Below, in pieces: positions 9,643 to 17,552 of a stretch of DNA of 64,000 nt. The position numbers and the translations under genes were made by a program. This DNA comes from JAVBJV01 sp031546815 (lineage in GTDB: Bacteria; Pseudomonadota; Alphaproteobacteria; Acetobacterales; Acetobacteraceae). A model generated the notes under the pieces. That model had not been told where the DNA came from and searched no databases. It saw nothing but the letters and a program-made list of their open reading frames with translations. Positions within the stretch are counted from its first letter, which is position 1, and each line of letters begins with the position of its first letter. The DNA is taken from NCBI GenBank assembly GCA_031546815.1, contig JAVBJV010000017.1, positions 8,807-72,806 of the forward strand. Reading direction: 5' to 3'.

Positions 9643-11265
9643 ATGTTTTTCAAACTGCGTGCTGCGCTGACGCTGTGTGTGCTCTCCCTGCCCGTCGTCG
9701 CGCAGGCGGCCGACTGGGAAGAACGCTTCTACAACCCCAAACCCGAAGCCGGAGACCTTGTGCTGCCGATCCCGTGCGGCGGGTCCATCGTGTTCCGCGA
9801 AGTGACCACACCTGCGGGCAATGGCGCGCTCGACGATCGGCCGGTGACGCTTGGTTCGCCCGATGCGACGCTGGGGTATAGCGAGTTCGTGCGCAACACG
9901 TTCCTCAGCGGCGGATTTGCCTCGCCACAGGGTGGGCGGCGTTACTGGATTGGCAAATACGAAATCACCCGCGACCAGTATGCCGCCGTCACCAACTCCA
10001 CCTGCGCCGACCCCGCCGCCGATGGCCGCCGCGCACAGGGTGAAGTGTCGTGGTTCGACGCCATCGGCTTCACCGAACGTCTGTCCATCTGGCTGCTCGC
10101 CAACGCGCGCAACAAGCTGCCCGAACAGGACGGCGTGCGCGGCTTCGTGCGCCTGCCGACCGAGGACGAATGGGAATACGCCGCCCGTGGCGGTGCCGCC
10201 GTGGGCGAGGCCGATTTCGCCGCCGCCACCTTCCCGATGCCCGACGGCGTGGACCGTTATGTGATGGCGGGCAGCCGCCGCACCGGTGGGCGCGTGCAGG
10301 CCATCGGGCAGTTGGAACCGAACCCGCTGGGGATCTTCGACATACTGGGCAACGTGTCGGAAATGACTCTGGAACCCTATCGCCTGAACCGCGTGGGACG
10401 TGCGCATGGGCAGGCAGGGGGTGTGATTGTGCGCGGTGGCAGCTACAGCGACCAGCCCGCCAACATCCGCAGCAGCCAGCGCGACGAACTGCCGCCGTTC
10501 GATGCCGCACGCGGCACCCCCACGCGCCTGCCGCAGGTGGGGTTCCGCGTGGTGCTGGCCGCCCCCGCCACCACCAGCCTGCCGCAGACCGAACGGGTGC
10601 GCGAGGCGTTCACCCGCGAGAGCACTGCCGAGGAAACCCGCGCCCGCGATGCCGCCAACGACCCGCGTCGCGCGCTGGCCCTGCTGCGCGAACGCACCAC
10701 CGATCAGGCGACCAAACAGGCCTTGCAGAGTCTGGACGCCCAGCTTGCATCCGACGCCCGCGCGCGCGCCGATGCGCAGCGCCAGGTAGTGCGGGCGGAA
10801 TTCGAATCGATGACCATCCTCGCCTACTCCGCCTGGGACGCAGACCGGCGCGCAAAGGAAGTGCGCAACATCATCGGCGACACCAGCCTGACACAGAGCA
10901 TGAACGTGCAGGACATCGACCGTTATCGCAACGCCGCCGATGCGCAGGAACGCGTGGCTGTGGCGGTGACCGATGCGTATGTGCGCACGCTGCGTCAGAT
11001 GGCGGAATCGGTGCCGCGCAGCGTCGCGGCGGAAGAAGCCGCCGTGCACCGGCGTGAACTTGCTGAACGCGGCATGGGGCGTTTTGTCGCGTTCAACGAA
11101 ACGGCGGACCGCCATCTGCGCGGCGCAATGACGGGCACGCTGCCGAACCGCGAACAACTGCAACGCGACTTCGCCGCGGCAGCCGCACAGCCGGCGCAAT
11201 CACAGCAACAAGCCCCGGCGCAGCAGTCCGCGCCACAATCTGCCCCGCAACAGCGCAGGCGCTGA
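9643..11265 (+). CDS. secreted SUMF1/FGE-sulfatase-fold protein with helical tail
   Basis: 540 residues. A Sec signal peptide (MFFKLRAALTLCVLSLPVVAQA) is followed by a SUMF1 fold: IGKYEITRDQYAAV, a middle FVRLPTEDEWEYAARGG, and a closing GNVSEMTL, VRGGSY, VGFRVVL. The fold ends near residue 310. The remaining 230 residues are Ala/Arg/Glu-rich and predicted helical, ending in a Gln/Pro-rich tail. The catalytic cysteine pair of true formylglycine-generating enzymes is not seen near the end of the fold, so it is probably a non-catalytic binding module. It follows the permease with no gap and precedes DUF805. Confidence 0.75.
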   Translation: MFFKLRAALTLCVLSLPVVAQAADWEERFYNPKPEAGDLVLPIPCGGSIVFREVTTPAGNGALDDRPVTLGSPDATLGYSEFVRNTFLSGGFASPQGGRRYWIGKYEITRDQYAAVTNSTCADPAADGRRAQGEVSWFDAIGFTERLSIWLLANARNKLPEQDGVRGFVRLPTEDEWEYAARGGAAVGEADFAAATFPMPDGVDRYVMAGSRRTGGRVQAIGQLEPNPLGIFDILGNVSEMTLEPYRLNRVGRAHGQAGGVIVRGGSYSDQPANIRSSQRDELPPFDAARGTPTRLPQVGFRVVLAAPATTSLPQTERVREAFTRESTAEETRARDAANDPRRALALLRERTTDQATKQALQSLDAQLASDARARADAQRQVVRAEFESMTILAYSAWDADRRAKEVRNIIGDTSLTQSMNVQDIDRYRNAADAQERVAVAVTDAYVRTLRQMAESVPRSVAAEEAAVHRRELAERGMGRFVAFNETADRHLRGAMTGTLPNREQLQRDFAAAAAQPAQSQQQAPAQQSAPQSAPQQRRR

Positions 11266-11269
11266 TAAA

Positions 11270-11686
11270 ATGAAGTGGCCGGATTTATACAGCAGCCGCA
11301 TGGCGCGGATGCCTTATCTGGCAAGCATGGTGCTGATGTTTTTTATCCGGCGCACCTTCGAACACTCGCTGCTCTCCTATGTTGGCCCCAGGCCAGATCC
11401 GGAATTGCTGCTTGGTTTCTATCTGACCATCAGCGCTGCCCTCCTGGCCGTCATCGCCATTCTGGTCATCAACCGGCTGCACGACTTCGATGCATCAGGC
11501 TGGTGGGTAACAGCGTATCTGGCGCTCTCGGTCGCGCCGGCTGTGCCGTTGCCTTACGATCTTCATGTCTTCGCCAGATACATATTGGTTATCGCCAACA
11601 TCCCGCTTATCTGCATGCGCGGCACACCGGACGAAAACCGTTTCGGGCCGCCAACACGAAGCCTGCCGTTTTTCACATCACGATAA
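11270..11686 (+). CDS. DUF805-type inner-membrane protein
   Basis: 138 residues with three or four hydrophobic helices. It has the family hallmark NRLHDFDASGWW and a C-terminal GTPDENRFGPP, typical of DUF805 proteins such as YhaH. Molecular function of the family is unknown. It starts five bases after the SUMF1-like gene and ends five bases before the stem of a strong terminator, so it is the last gene of the operon. Confidence 0.8.
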   Translation: MKWPDLYSSRMARMPYLASMVLMFFIRRTFEHSLLSYVGPRPDPELLLGFYLTISAALLAVIAILVINRLHDFDASGWWVTAYLALSVAPAVPLPYDLHVFARYILVIANIPLICMRGTPDENRFGPPTRSLPFFTSR

Positions 11687-11690
11687 AAAA

Positions 11691-11717
11691 GGGGAGCACC
11701 GCAGTGCTCCCCTTTTT
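11691..11717. terminator. bidirectional rho-independent terminator
   Basis: Perfect nine-base stem GGGGAGCAC / GTGCTCCCC with a CGCA loop, T5 on the plus side and A6 on the other side. It can end both the plus-strand operon and the convergent lipoprotein operon. Confidence 0.9.
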
Positions 11718-11731
11718 CAATTCACCTGCTC

Positions 11732-12223
11732 TTACAGACCGGCCAGAGCATCCAGCGAACGACGCAGACGTTCCTGCGCGGCCGAACGTGCGGCGAGATC
11801 AGCATCGCTCTGAGCTGCTGCTGTGCGCAGGCGCTGGCTTTCGGCCAGTGCGTCCTGCGCTTCCTGCATCTGCGGGCCGGAGGCACCGCGTGCCTGCGCC
11901 AGTTGCAGACGGTTGCGCAACCCGGCCAGTTCGCGGTCCTGCTGCGCCACGCGGGCGCGACGCTGGGCAAGCGTCTGCTGCGCGATCTGCTGCTGGCGCT
12001 GGGCCGAAGCGGCATCGGCCTGCTGTGTCGCCGCGTTCTGTTGTGCTGACACGCGCGTATCGTTCAGCGTATCCTGACGGTTCTGATATCCACCGCCCAT
12101 GGCGCAGCCAAGCCCACTGATGAAGCCGGTCTGGGTCGGGTCGCAGGCTTGCTGACTGGAACAACCAGCAAGGCCCAATACGGCGACAGCCGCAACTGCC
12201 GCGATTTTGTTCATACGGATCAT
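11732..12223 (-). CDS. small coiled-coil lipoprotein
   Basis: 163 residues. A lipoprotein signal ends in the lipobox LAGC (cysteine near residue 21), with SSQ after it, so the mature protein is membrane-anchored. The remainder is Gln/Ala/Arg-rich and strongly helical, reading as a coiled coil (AQRRARVAQQDRELAGLRNR). No family recognised. Its start overlaps the stop of the upstream glycine-zipper lipoprotein. A second Met at residue 4 could equally be the start. It converges on the srf-type operon, and both could be processed by the LolD/MacB-like transporter there (inference). Confidence 0.7.
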   Translation of the reverse strand: MIRMNKIAAVAAVAVLGLAGCSSQQACDPTQTGFISGLGCAMGGGYQNRQDTLNDTRVSAQQNAATQQADAASAQRQQQIAQQTLAQRRARVAQQDRELAGLRNRLQLAQARGASGPQMQEAQDALAESQRLRTAAAQSDADLAARSAAQERLRRSLDALAGL

Positions 12224-12921
12224 GCGTTCGGCACCACCAGCAGCGCACGCGACAATGCGTTGGCTGCTGCCCCCATTTCACGTCCGGACGCACTCACCTG
12301 CCCGGCAGACGAATTCAGCTGGCGTGCACGCGACTGTGCCCCTGCTGTGTTCATGGCATTGCTGGTCCGGCCCGCATCGGCTGTCAGCTTGTTCATCGCA
12401 TCCAGCTCGCGACGATAGACGTTGGTCTGCGAACGAAACTGCGCTGCGGTGATCTGGCCGGCGCGATACCGCGCATCCAGCTGGGCAATGTGCTGTTCGG
12501 CCTGCGCAGTGATGGCGCGCGCATTCATCGCATAACCGCGGAACTTATCGGCATCGGCGTTCGCACGATTGATCGAGGCAACCAACGCTGCCTCTGTATT
12601 CGCCTGGGTCTGCGCATTATTGGCGACCAGCGCACCAGCGCCGGCGCCTGCTGCCACACCGACCCCTGCACCGATCAGCGCACCGCGGCCACCCCCGGCC
12701 AGAGCGCCAACCCCTGCCCCCAGAAGACCGCCGATGGCGCCGCCTTCCAGAATTGTTTCTGTTGTGCGCACGCGCGGCACATAGTCAGGGCTATCCCACT
12801 GGCCGACGCCAGAGCGCAGCGCCTGTTGCTGCGGCGACAGGTTGCTGTCCGTTTCCATACAACCGACGGCAAGAAACGCCATGCATACCGGGACGACAAA
12901 CAAACGAAACAGTTTCCGCAT
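12220..12921 (-). CDS. glycine-zipper lipoprotein
   Basis: 233 residues from the chosen ATG at 12921. That start gives a lipoprotein signal MRKLFRLFVVPVCMAFLAVG followed by Cys; the longer frame back to 13059 has no signal. Residues about 60-100 form a glycine zipper (repeats of GxxxG such as GGLLGAGVGALAGG), the kind found in outer-membrane lipoproteins like SlyB or YmgG. The C-terminal half is helical and Gln/Asn-rich. It is translationally coupled to the downstream lipoprotein gene. Family-level function is envelope association only. Confidence 0.7.
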   Translation of the reverse strand: MRKLFRLFVVPVCMAFLAVGCMETDSNLSPQQQALRSGVGQWDSPDYVPRVRTTETILEGGAIGGLLGAGVGALAGGGRGALIGAGVGVAAGAGAGALVANNAQTQANTEAALVASINRANADADKFRGYAMNARAITAQAEQHIAQLDARYRAGQITAAQFRSQTNVYRRELDAMNKLTADAGRTSNAMNTAGAQSRARQLNSSAGQVSASGREMGAAANALSRALLVVPNA

Positions 12922-13142
12922 TTGCGAAAAAGCAGGAACGACTGAAGCACTCACGAGGGCGTCTCCATCAGAAGATGTTGCACATTCAAACCGCAAGATG
13001 CCAGCCGGACAGACAGCAGGATAGACGCTTAGGATTCCTGGACTACACAGAAACGGCACCTGAACTAGGATTTTCTACCATCAAGTGAAAAAAAATGCGC
13101 GCCTAAAAATGAACAAACAGCAAGAATTTCCCCGCGCCAGCG

Positions 13143-13718
13143 TTACTGTTCTTCTGTCTTCATCCATCCTGGAATATTCCGCCGGAATGTCGGCTGGCCG
13201 TGTCCGGTGGCGGCTTCGACCGGCGTAGTATTGCCACCTGATGCCACCGGACGGTCGGCAAACCGGCCGTGCTGGATCAGCCGGTCATACAGCACCAACG
13301 CCCCGGCTACCGCCAGATTCAGCGAAAACCGGGTGGGAATCCGCACCACATGGTCGCACCGCTCCAGCATTGCCGCCGTCAGCCCGCCGCGTTCAGCCCC
13401 CAGCACATAGGCGGCCGAGACCGGATGCCGGAACGAGGGAAGATCCGCCGCATCGTCGGTAATCTCGATCCCCACCAGCGCGCAGCGTTCGGGCAGCAGC
13501 AGCTCGGTCGGGGTATCGAACCGGTAAACCGGGACATGGGTGGGCGTGTCGGACGTGTCGGCACGGCGGGCATCACGGGCGGAAAACCCGGCGCCGACCG
13601 AGAACGCGAACGACGCATCGAACGCATGCGCGGTGCGCAGTAACGCCCCAAAATTAGCGGGTTTGCTGATGCCCTCGGCCCCGATGCCGAAAAAACCGCG
13701 TGATCTGACTGGTTGCAT
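13143..13718 (-). CDS. SPOUT (TrmH/SpoU) family RNA 2'-O-methyltransferase
   Basis: 191 residues. The N-terminal KPANFGALLRTAHAFDA corresponds to SpoU motif 1 (N and R conserved). YVLGAERGGLT is motif 2, and IPTRFSLNLAVAGALVLYD is motif 3 with the conserved SLN. These make the knotted SAM-binding fold. It lacks the N-terminal RNA-binding extension of RlmB, so its target (tRNA or rRNA) cannot be fixed from sequence. It stands alone on the minus strand, divergent from the SAM methyltransferase gene. Confidence 0.85.
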   Translation of the reverse strand: MQPVRSRGFFGIGAEGISKPANFGALLRTAHAFDASFAFSVGAGFSARDARRADTSDTPTHVPVYRFDTPTELLLPERCALVGIEITDDAADLPSFRHPVSAAYVLGAERGGLTAAMLERCDHVVRIPTRFSLNLAVAGALVLYDRLIQHGRFADRPVASGGNTTPVEAATGHGQPTFRRNIPGWMKTEEQ

Positions 13719-13792
13719 GCACGCTCCATACCGATTCCGGCCATGAATGGGAACGGCTTCAATTTTTCCGGGAATCCCTTACACAGGGCACC

Positions 13793-15037
13793 ATGAACGA
13801 CAGCACCGATCAGCGCGTTGCCGCGCAGTATGAAGCCTACCCCTATCCCATGCGCGACCCGAAGGACGAGGCCAAGCGCCTTGTCGCGGGCAGCCCCAGC
13901 AATCTGGCCGAGATCGACCATTGGGTGTTCGGCGCCAACCGCCCTGCCTCGGCCCCGCTGAACGTGCTGATCGCGGGCGGCGGCACGGGTGACGCGACGA
14001 TCATGCTGGCCCAGCAGATGGCCGATGCTGGCCGCGCGGGCACTGTCACCTACCTCGACCGTTCTTCCACTGCGCGTGAGATCGCCCAGGCACGGGCCAA
14101 GGCGCGTGGCCTCACCAACATCGTCTGGGAAGACCGTTCGTTGCTCGACCTGCCCGGTTCCGGGCTGGGGCCGTTCAACTACATCGACTGCTGCGGCGTG
14201 CTGCATCACCTGCCCGATCCGGGTCGCGGGCTGCGGGCGCTGTCGTCGGTGTTGGCGCCGCATGGCGGCATGGGGCTGATGGTCTACGCACCGCACGGCC
14301 GCACCGGGGTTTACATGGTGCAGGACGCACTGCGCCTGCTGGCCCCCGCCTCGGACGATCTGGCCGACCGCGTCGGCACGGCGCGCCGGGTGCTGAAGCA
14401 GCTGCCGCAGACCAACTGGTTCACGCAGAACCCGTTCATCAGCGACCACACACGCGGCGGCGATGCGGGGCTTTACGACCTGTTGCTGCACGAACGCGAC
14501 CGCGCCTTCACGGTACCGCAGTTTGCCGAACTGCTCGACGATAACGGGCTGCAGGTGAATTGCTGGCTCGACCCGATGCGCTACACGCCCGAGACCTATC
14601 TGGCCGACCCGAAACTGCGCGCCAAGGCCGCGTCGCTCGACACATTGTCGCGCGCCGCGCTGGCCGAGGCGCTGGCCGGCAATATGGGCGTGCACGTGGT
14701 CTACTGCACCCGCAAGGGCGAGGTCCTGGCCACCCGCGACCACACCGCCCCCGACGCCGTGCCGATGATCCGCGGGCTGGACCCGCAGACGGCGGTAGAT
14801 TCGATCCAGCCGAACGGGTCGGTCGGTGTATTCTTCGACGGGTTCCGCACCACGCTGGCACTGCCGCGTCTGGCAGCCACCATCCTAAAGCTGGTGGATG
14901 GCACACGCACGCTGGGCGAGATCCGCGCCACGCTGCTGGAACGGGGCATTCCGGACGAGGCCATCACCCGCGACTGGGCATTGCTGTGGCAGGCGCTGAA
15001 TTCGTTGAACCGCCTGCTGCTGAAGCCCCACGCTTAA
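13793..15037 (+). CDS. class I SAM-dependent methyltransferase with C-terminal winged-helix-like region
   Basis: 414 residues. A short N-terminal motif YEAYPYPMRDP precedes the Rossmann methyltransferase. Motif I is VLIAGGGTGDATIMLA near residues 59-74, motif II is TYLDRSS, and motif IV is IDCCGVLHHLPDP. A second region from about residue 300 has the look of a small winged helix (LVDGTRTLGEIRATLLERG). The YPYP-containing start is shared with a family of uncharacterised bacterial methyltransferases. Substrate unknown. The next gene starts three bases after its stop. Confidence 0.75.
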   Translation: MNDSTDQRVAAQYEAYPYPMRDPKDEAKRLVAGSPSNLAEIDHWVFGANRPASAPLNVLIAGGGTGDATIMLAQQMADAGRAGTVTYLDRSSTAREIAQARAKARGLTNIVWEDRSLLDLPGSGLGPFNYIDCCGVLHHLPDPGRGLRALSSVLAPHGGMGLMVYAPHGRTGVYMVQDALRLLAPASDDLADRVGTARRVLKQLPQTNWFTQNPFISDHTRGGDAGLYDLLLHERDRAFTVPQFAELLDDNGLQVNCWLDPMRYTPETYLADPKLRAKAASLDTLSRAALAEALAGNMGVHVVYCTRKGEVLATRDHTAPDAVPMIRGLDPQTAVDSIQPNGSVGVFFDGFRTTLALPRLAATILKLVDGTRTLGEIRATLLERGIPDEAITRDWALLWQALNSLNRLLLKPHA

Positions 15038-15040
15038 ACA

Positions 15041-15538
15041 GTGCGTCCGGCCATCATCATTTTTGGTGCCGCCGTGCATCCGGGCGGCGTGCCGTCGCGC
15101 ACGCTGCGCCGACGGGTGGAAGGCGCGCTGGCATTCGGGCGGACGCTGGATAATCCGCTCTACGTCCCCACCGGCGGGCTTGGGAAACATCCCCCGTCCG
15201 AGGCCGCTGTGATGGCGGGTCTGCTGATGCAGGCTGGCGTGCCCAAGGACGCGATCCTGCGCGAGGATACGGCACACGACACGATGTCCTCGGTCTACGC
15301 CGTGCGTGCGTTACTGCGCGACCACGACGGCCCGGTCTATGCCGCCACGTCGGGGTATCATCTGCTGCGCTGTGTGATGTTGCTGCGTCTGGCGGGCATC
15401 CAAGCCCGCATGGCCGAGCCGCCGAAACAGGCGTTCCGCGATGTGGCCTACTGGTGGCTGCGCGAAGCCGCTGCCATTCCGTATGACCTGTTGCTGATTT
15501 TGTGGGACAGACTACGCGGAAAATCGCCACCCGACTGA
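15041..15538 (+). CDS. YdcF/SanA-type DUF218 protein
   Basis: 165 residues with GTG start. The DUF218 hallmarks are IIIFGAAVHPGGVPSRTLRRRV, PTGGLGKHPPSEA, the acid motif ILREDTAHDT and ATSGYHLLRC. The family includes YdcF and ElyC, some of which act in envelope or undecaprenyl-lipid metabolism; others bind SAM. No N-terminal membrane helix is present. It is tightly coupled to the methyltransferase upstream. Confidence 0.8.
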   Translation: MRPAIIIFGAAVHPGGVPSRTLRRRVEGALAFGRTLDNPLYVPTGGLGKHPPSEAAVMAGLLMQAGVPKDAILREDTAHDTMSSVYAVRALLRDHDGPVYAATSGYHLLRCVMLLRLAGIQARMAEPPKQAFRDVAYWWLREAAAIPYDLLLILWDRLRGKSPPD

Positions 15539-15539
15539 T

Positions 15540-15565
15540 CGGGCGGCTCCGAAAACTGCCGCCCG
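15540..15565. other. GC-rich hairpin after ydcF-like gene
   Basis: Perfect eight-base stem CGGGCGGC / GCCGCCCG with a ten-base loop, two bases after the ydcF-type stop. There is no T tract, so it may be an RNA 3'-end stabiliser rather than a classic terminator. Confidence 0.5.
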
Positions 15566-15576
15566 AAAATCCGCAG

Positions 15577-15719
15577 AAAGATCGTTCGAGACCGTGTTGT
15601 GGTGAGTCGTATGATGGTGCTTTCCGAGCACCAGCGCGCAGCGGACTTAAGTCCGTGAGCACTGGCGCGCAGGAAAGTGCCGTCAGACGGCCGCTACAGC
15701 GCAGTATCGGACGATCTTT
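15577..15719 (+). repeat. 143-bp palindromic repeat, copy A
   Basis: Imperfect inverted repeat with outer arms AAAGATCGT / ACGATCTTT and an inner GCGGACTTAAGTCCG core. It matches copy B at 24160-24302 in reverse orientation, with the same total length and conserved blocks GTGGTGAGTCG, GCGCGCAGCGGAC, GTCCGTGAGCAC, TGCCGTCAG and CGGCCGC. In this orientation many arm differences are G:U compatible, so the folded RNA of the plus strand would be the more stable form. Its last base lies in the stop codon of the minus-strand TIGR02300 gene. Confidence 0.75.
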
Positions 15720-16054
15720 TAGGTTTCTTCGTCGTCGGCGACGACTTCAACCTCGATCTCGCCTTCAAGATCGTCGGCTTCTTCGATGTCGGAAGTGTCT
15801 TCCAGCACCGAGTCATCGTCCTCGTCGTCGAGGCCTTCGACTTCGATGTCCACGCCGTCCGTATCGACGTCGGCGGGCGAAGCTTCTTTCTTCTTCTTCG
15901 TGTCGACGGGCGCGGCAGCGCGGCGCACGCGCGGCTGATCGGCCGGCTGTTCGGTTTCGCAGCGCGGGCACGTGGCCGGCGTTTTCATCAGGTCGTAGAA
16001 GCGGGCGCCGCAGGACACGCAGGTCCGCTTTGTGCCGAGTTCTGGCTTTACCAT
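15719..16054 (-). CDS. TIGR02300-type acidic zinc-ribbon-like protein
   Basis: 111 residues. The N-terminus MVKPELGTKRTCVSCGARFYDL with a second CPRC makes a CxxC-CxxC zinc-ribbon-like knuckle. A Lys patch and a very acidic tail (EVEGLDDEDDD) follow. This is the alphaproteobacterial TIGR02300 family of unknown function. I use the inner ATG at 16054, since family members start at MVKPELG; ATG 16060 is also possible. It is divergent from aroA, and its 3' end abuts a palindromic repeat that could act as terminator. Confidence 0.8.
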   Translation of the reverse strand: MVKPELGTKRTCVSCGARFYDLMKTPATCPRCETEQPADQPRVRRAAAPVDTKKKKEASPADVDTDGVDIEVEGLDDEDDDSVLEDTSDIEEADDLEGEIEVEVVADDEET

Positions 16055-16187
16055 GTCCATCCCTTGGAAAGACGTGAAATCAGGCGGCGCGATTGCCGCA
16101 TTACGCCGCGCCTGTCAAACATTGTTCGCAAGAACGTTATAATTTCTCCCCCTGTCTGCCCTCCGCCCTACATGCTAGAGGCCCATT

Positions 16188-17549
16188 ATGAACGAAACGT
16201 CCCCCCGTCCGTTACAGGCAAAACGCCCGGCAAACCCGCTTTCCGGCACGTTTCTGGTGCCGGGAGACAAGTCGATCAGCCACCGGGCACTAATGTTCGG
16301 CGCGCTGGCGGTAGGCGAGACCCGAATCGCAGGCCTGCTGGAAGGCGAGGACGTGCTCTGCACCGCTGCCGCCATGCGGGCGCTGGGTGCCCATGTGGTG
16401 CAGACCGCCCCGGGTGCCTGGACGGTCGCCGGGCGCGGCATTGGCGGCATTGTAGAGCCGGACTGCGTGCTCGATATGGGGAATTCCGGCACGGCAGCGC
16501 GTCTGCTGGCAGGGATTCTGGCCTCGCACCCGATTTTCAGCGTGCTGAGCGGCGACGCCAGCCTGCACCGCCGCCCGATGAAGCGCATCACCGAGCCTCT
16601 GTCCCGTTGCGGCGCCAGCTTCCTCAGCCGCGCGGGTGGACGCATGCCGCTGGCGATTCAGGGCGCAGCCGAGGCATTGCCGATCGAATACCGCCTGCCG
16701 GTTGCGTCGGCGCAGGTGAAATCCGCCATTCTGCTGGCCGGGCTGAACGCGCGCGGCATCACCCGCGTGGAAGAACCCGAAGCCACACGCGACCACAGCG
16801 AGAACATGCTGCGCCATTTCGGCGCCGACGTGCGGGTGGAAATCAACGGGGCGGGCCGGATCATCGAACTGGCGGGCCAGCCCGAACTGCGCGCCGCACC
16901 GGTGAACGTGCCGGCCGACCCGTCTTCCGCCGCCTTCCCGATGGTGGCCGCGCTGATCGTGCGGGGGTCGGACCTGCATCTGCCCAATATCGGCCTGAAC
17001 CCGCTGCGCACCGGGCTGTTCACGTCGCTGCGCGAGATGGGCGCTCATATCGCCATCACCAATATCCGCACCGAGGGCGGCGAGTCCGTGGGCGACCTTA
17101 CCGTGCGCCATTCGGCCCTAAAGGGAGCGGATATTCCACCCGAACGCGCCCCCTCGATGATCGACGAATACATGGCCCTGTCGATCGCCGCCGCCTGCGC
17201 CAGCGGTGTCACCCGTATGCGCGGTCTGGCCGAATTGCGGGTGAAGGAAAGCGACCGTCTGGCCGCCACGGCCGACCTGCTGACCGTCAACGGCGTGAAG
17301 GTGGAAATCGACGGCGACGACATGATCGTCCACGGCACTGGCGGCGCGCCGGCCGGGGGTGGCATGGTGAAAACCCATATGGACCACCGGATCGCCATGA
17401 GTGCCCTGGTTCTCGGCTTGGCGAGCACCGCGCCGGTCTGTATTGACGATAGCACATTCATAGAAACTTCGTTTCCGCAATTTACGACCCTGATGAACGC
17501 TGCGATGAACGACACGCATGCAATCACGACCCCCGCCGATGGAGCCTGA
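16188..17549 (+). CDS. aroA: 3-phosphoshikimate 1-carboxyvinyltransferase (EPSP synthase)
   Basis: 453 residues, the length of class II EPSP synthases. It joins shikimate-3-phosphate and PEP in the sixth step of the shikimate pathway. Visible hallmarks are the N-terminal PGDKSISHRALM, the LDMGNSGTAARL loop, RRPMKRI, VPADPSSAAFP and the C-terminal LRVKESDRLAA with DHRIAMS. It leads the block aroA-cmk-(DUF3995)-rpsA, a very common gamma- and alphaproteobacterial order. A TATAAT-like hexamer at 16138-16143 lies 45 bases upstream, but no convincing -35 goes with it. Confidence 0.97.
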   Translation: MNETSPRPLQAKRPANPLSGTFLVPGDKSISHRALMFGALAVGETRIAGLLEGEDVLCTAAAMRALGAHVVQTAPGAWTVAGRGIGGIVEPDCVLDMGNSGTAARLLAGILASHPIFSVLSGDASLHRRPMKRITEPLSRCGASFLSRAGGRMPLAIQGAAEALPIEYRLPVASAQVKSAILLAGLNARGITRVEEPEATRDHSENMLRHFGADVRVEINGAGRIIELAGQPELRAAPVNVPADPSSAAFPMVAALIVRGSDLHLPNIGLNPLRTGLFTSLREMGAHIAITNIRTEGGESVGDLTVRHSALKGADIPPERAPSMIDEYMALSIAAACASGVTRMRGLAELRVKESDRLAATADLLTVNGVKVEIDGDDMIVHGTGGAPAGGGMVKTHMDHRIAMSALVLGLASTAPVCIDDSTFIETSFPQFTTLMNAAMNDTHAITTPADGA

Positions 17550-17552
17550 CAC

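Noticed and set aside
9418..11199. 593-residue minus-strand frame opposite the SUMF1-fold gene
   Set aside because: Antisense shadow with His/Arg/Gly-rich sequence and no family features.
16115..16143. Sigma-70 promoter for aroA
   Set aside because: TATAAT at 16138-16143 is good, but no -35 hexamer lies at 16-18 bases; too weak to list as a feature.
15677..17446. 589-residue plus-strand frame across aroA
   Set aside because: Different frame from the clear aroA product; low-complexity Arg-rich translation.
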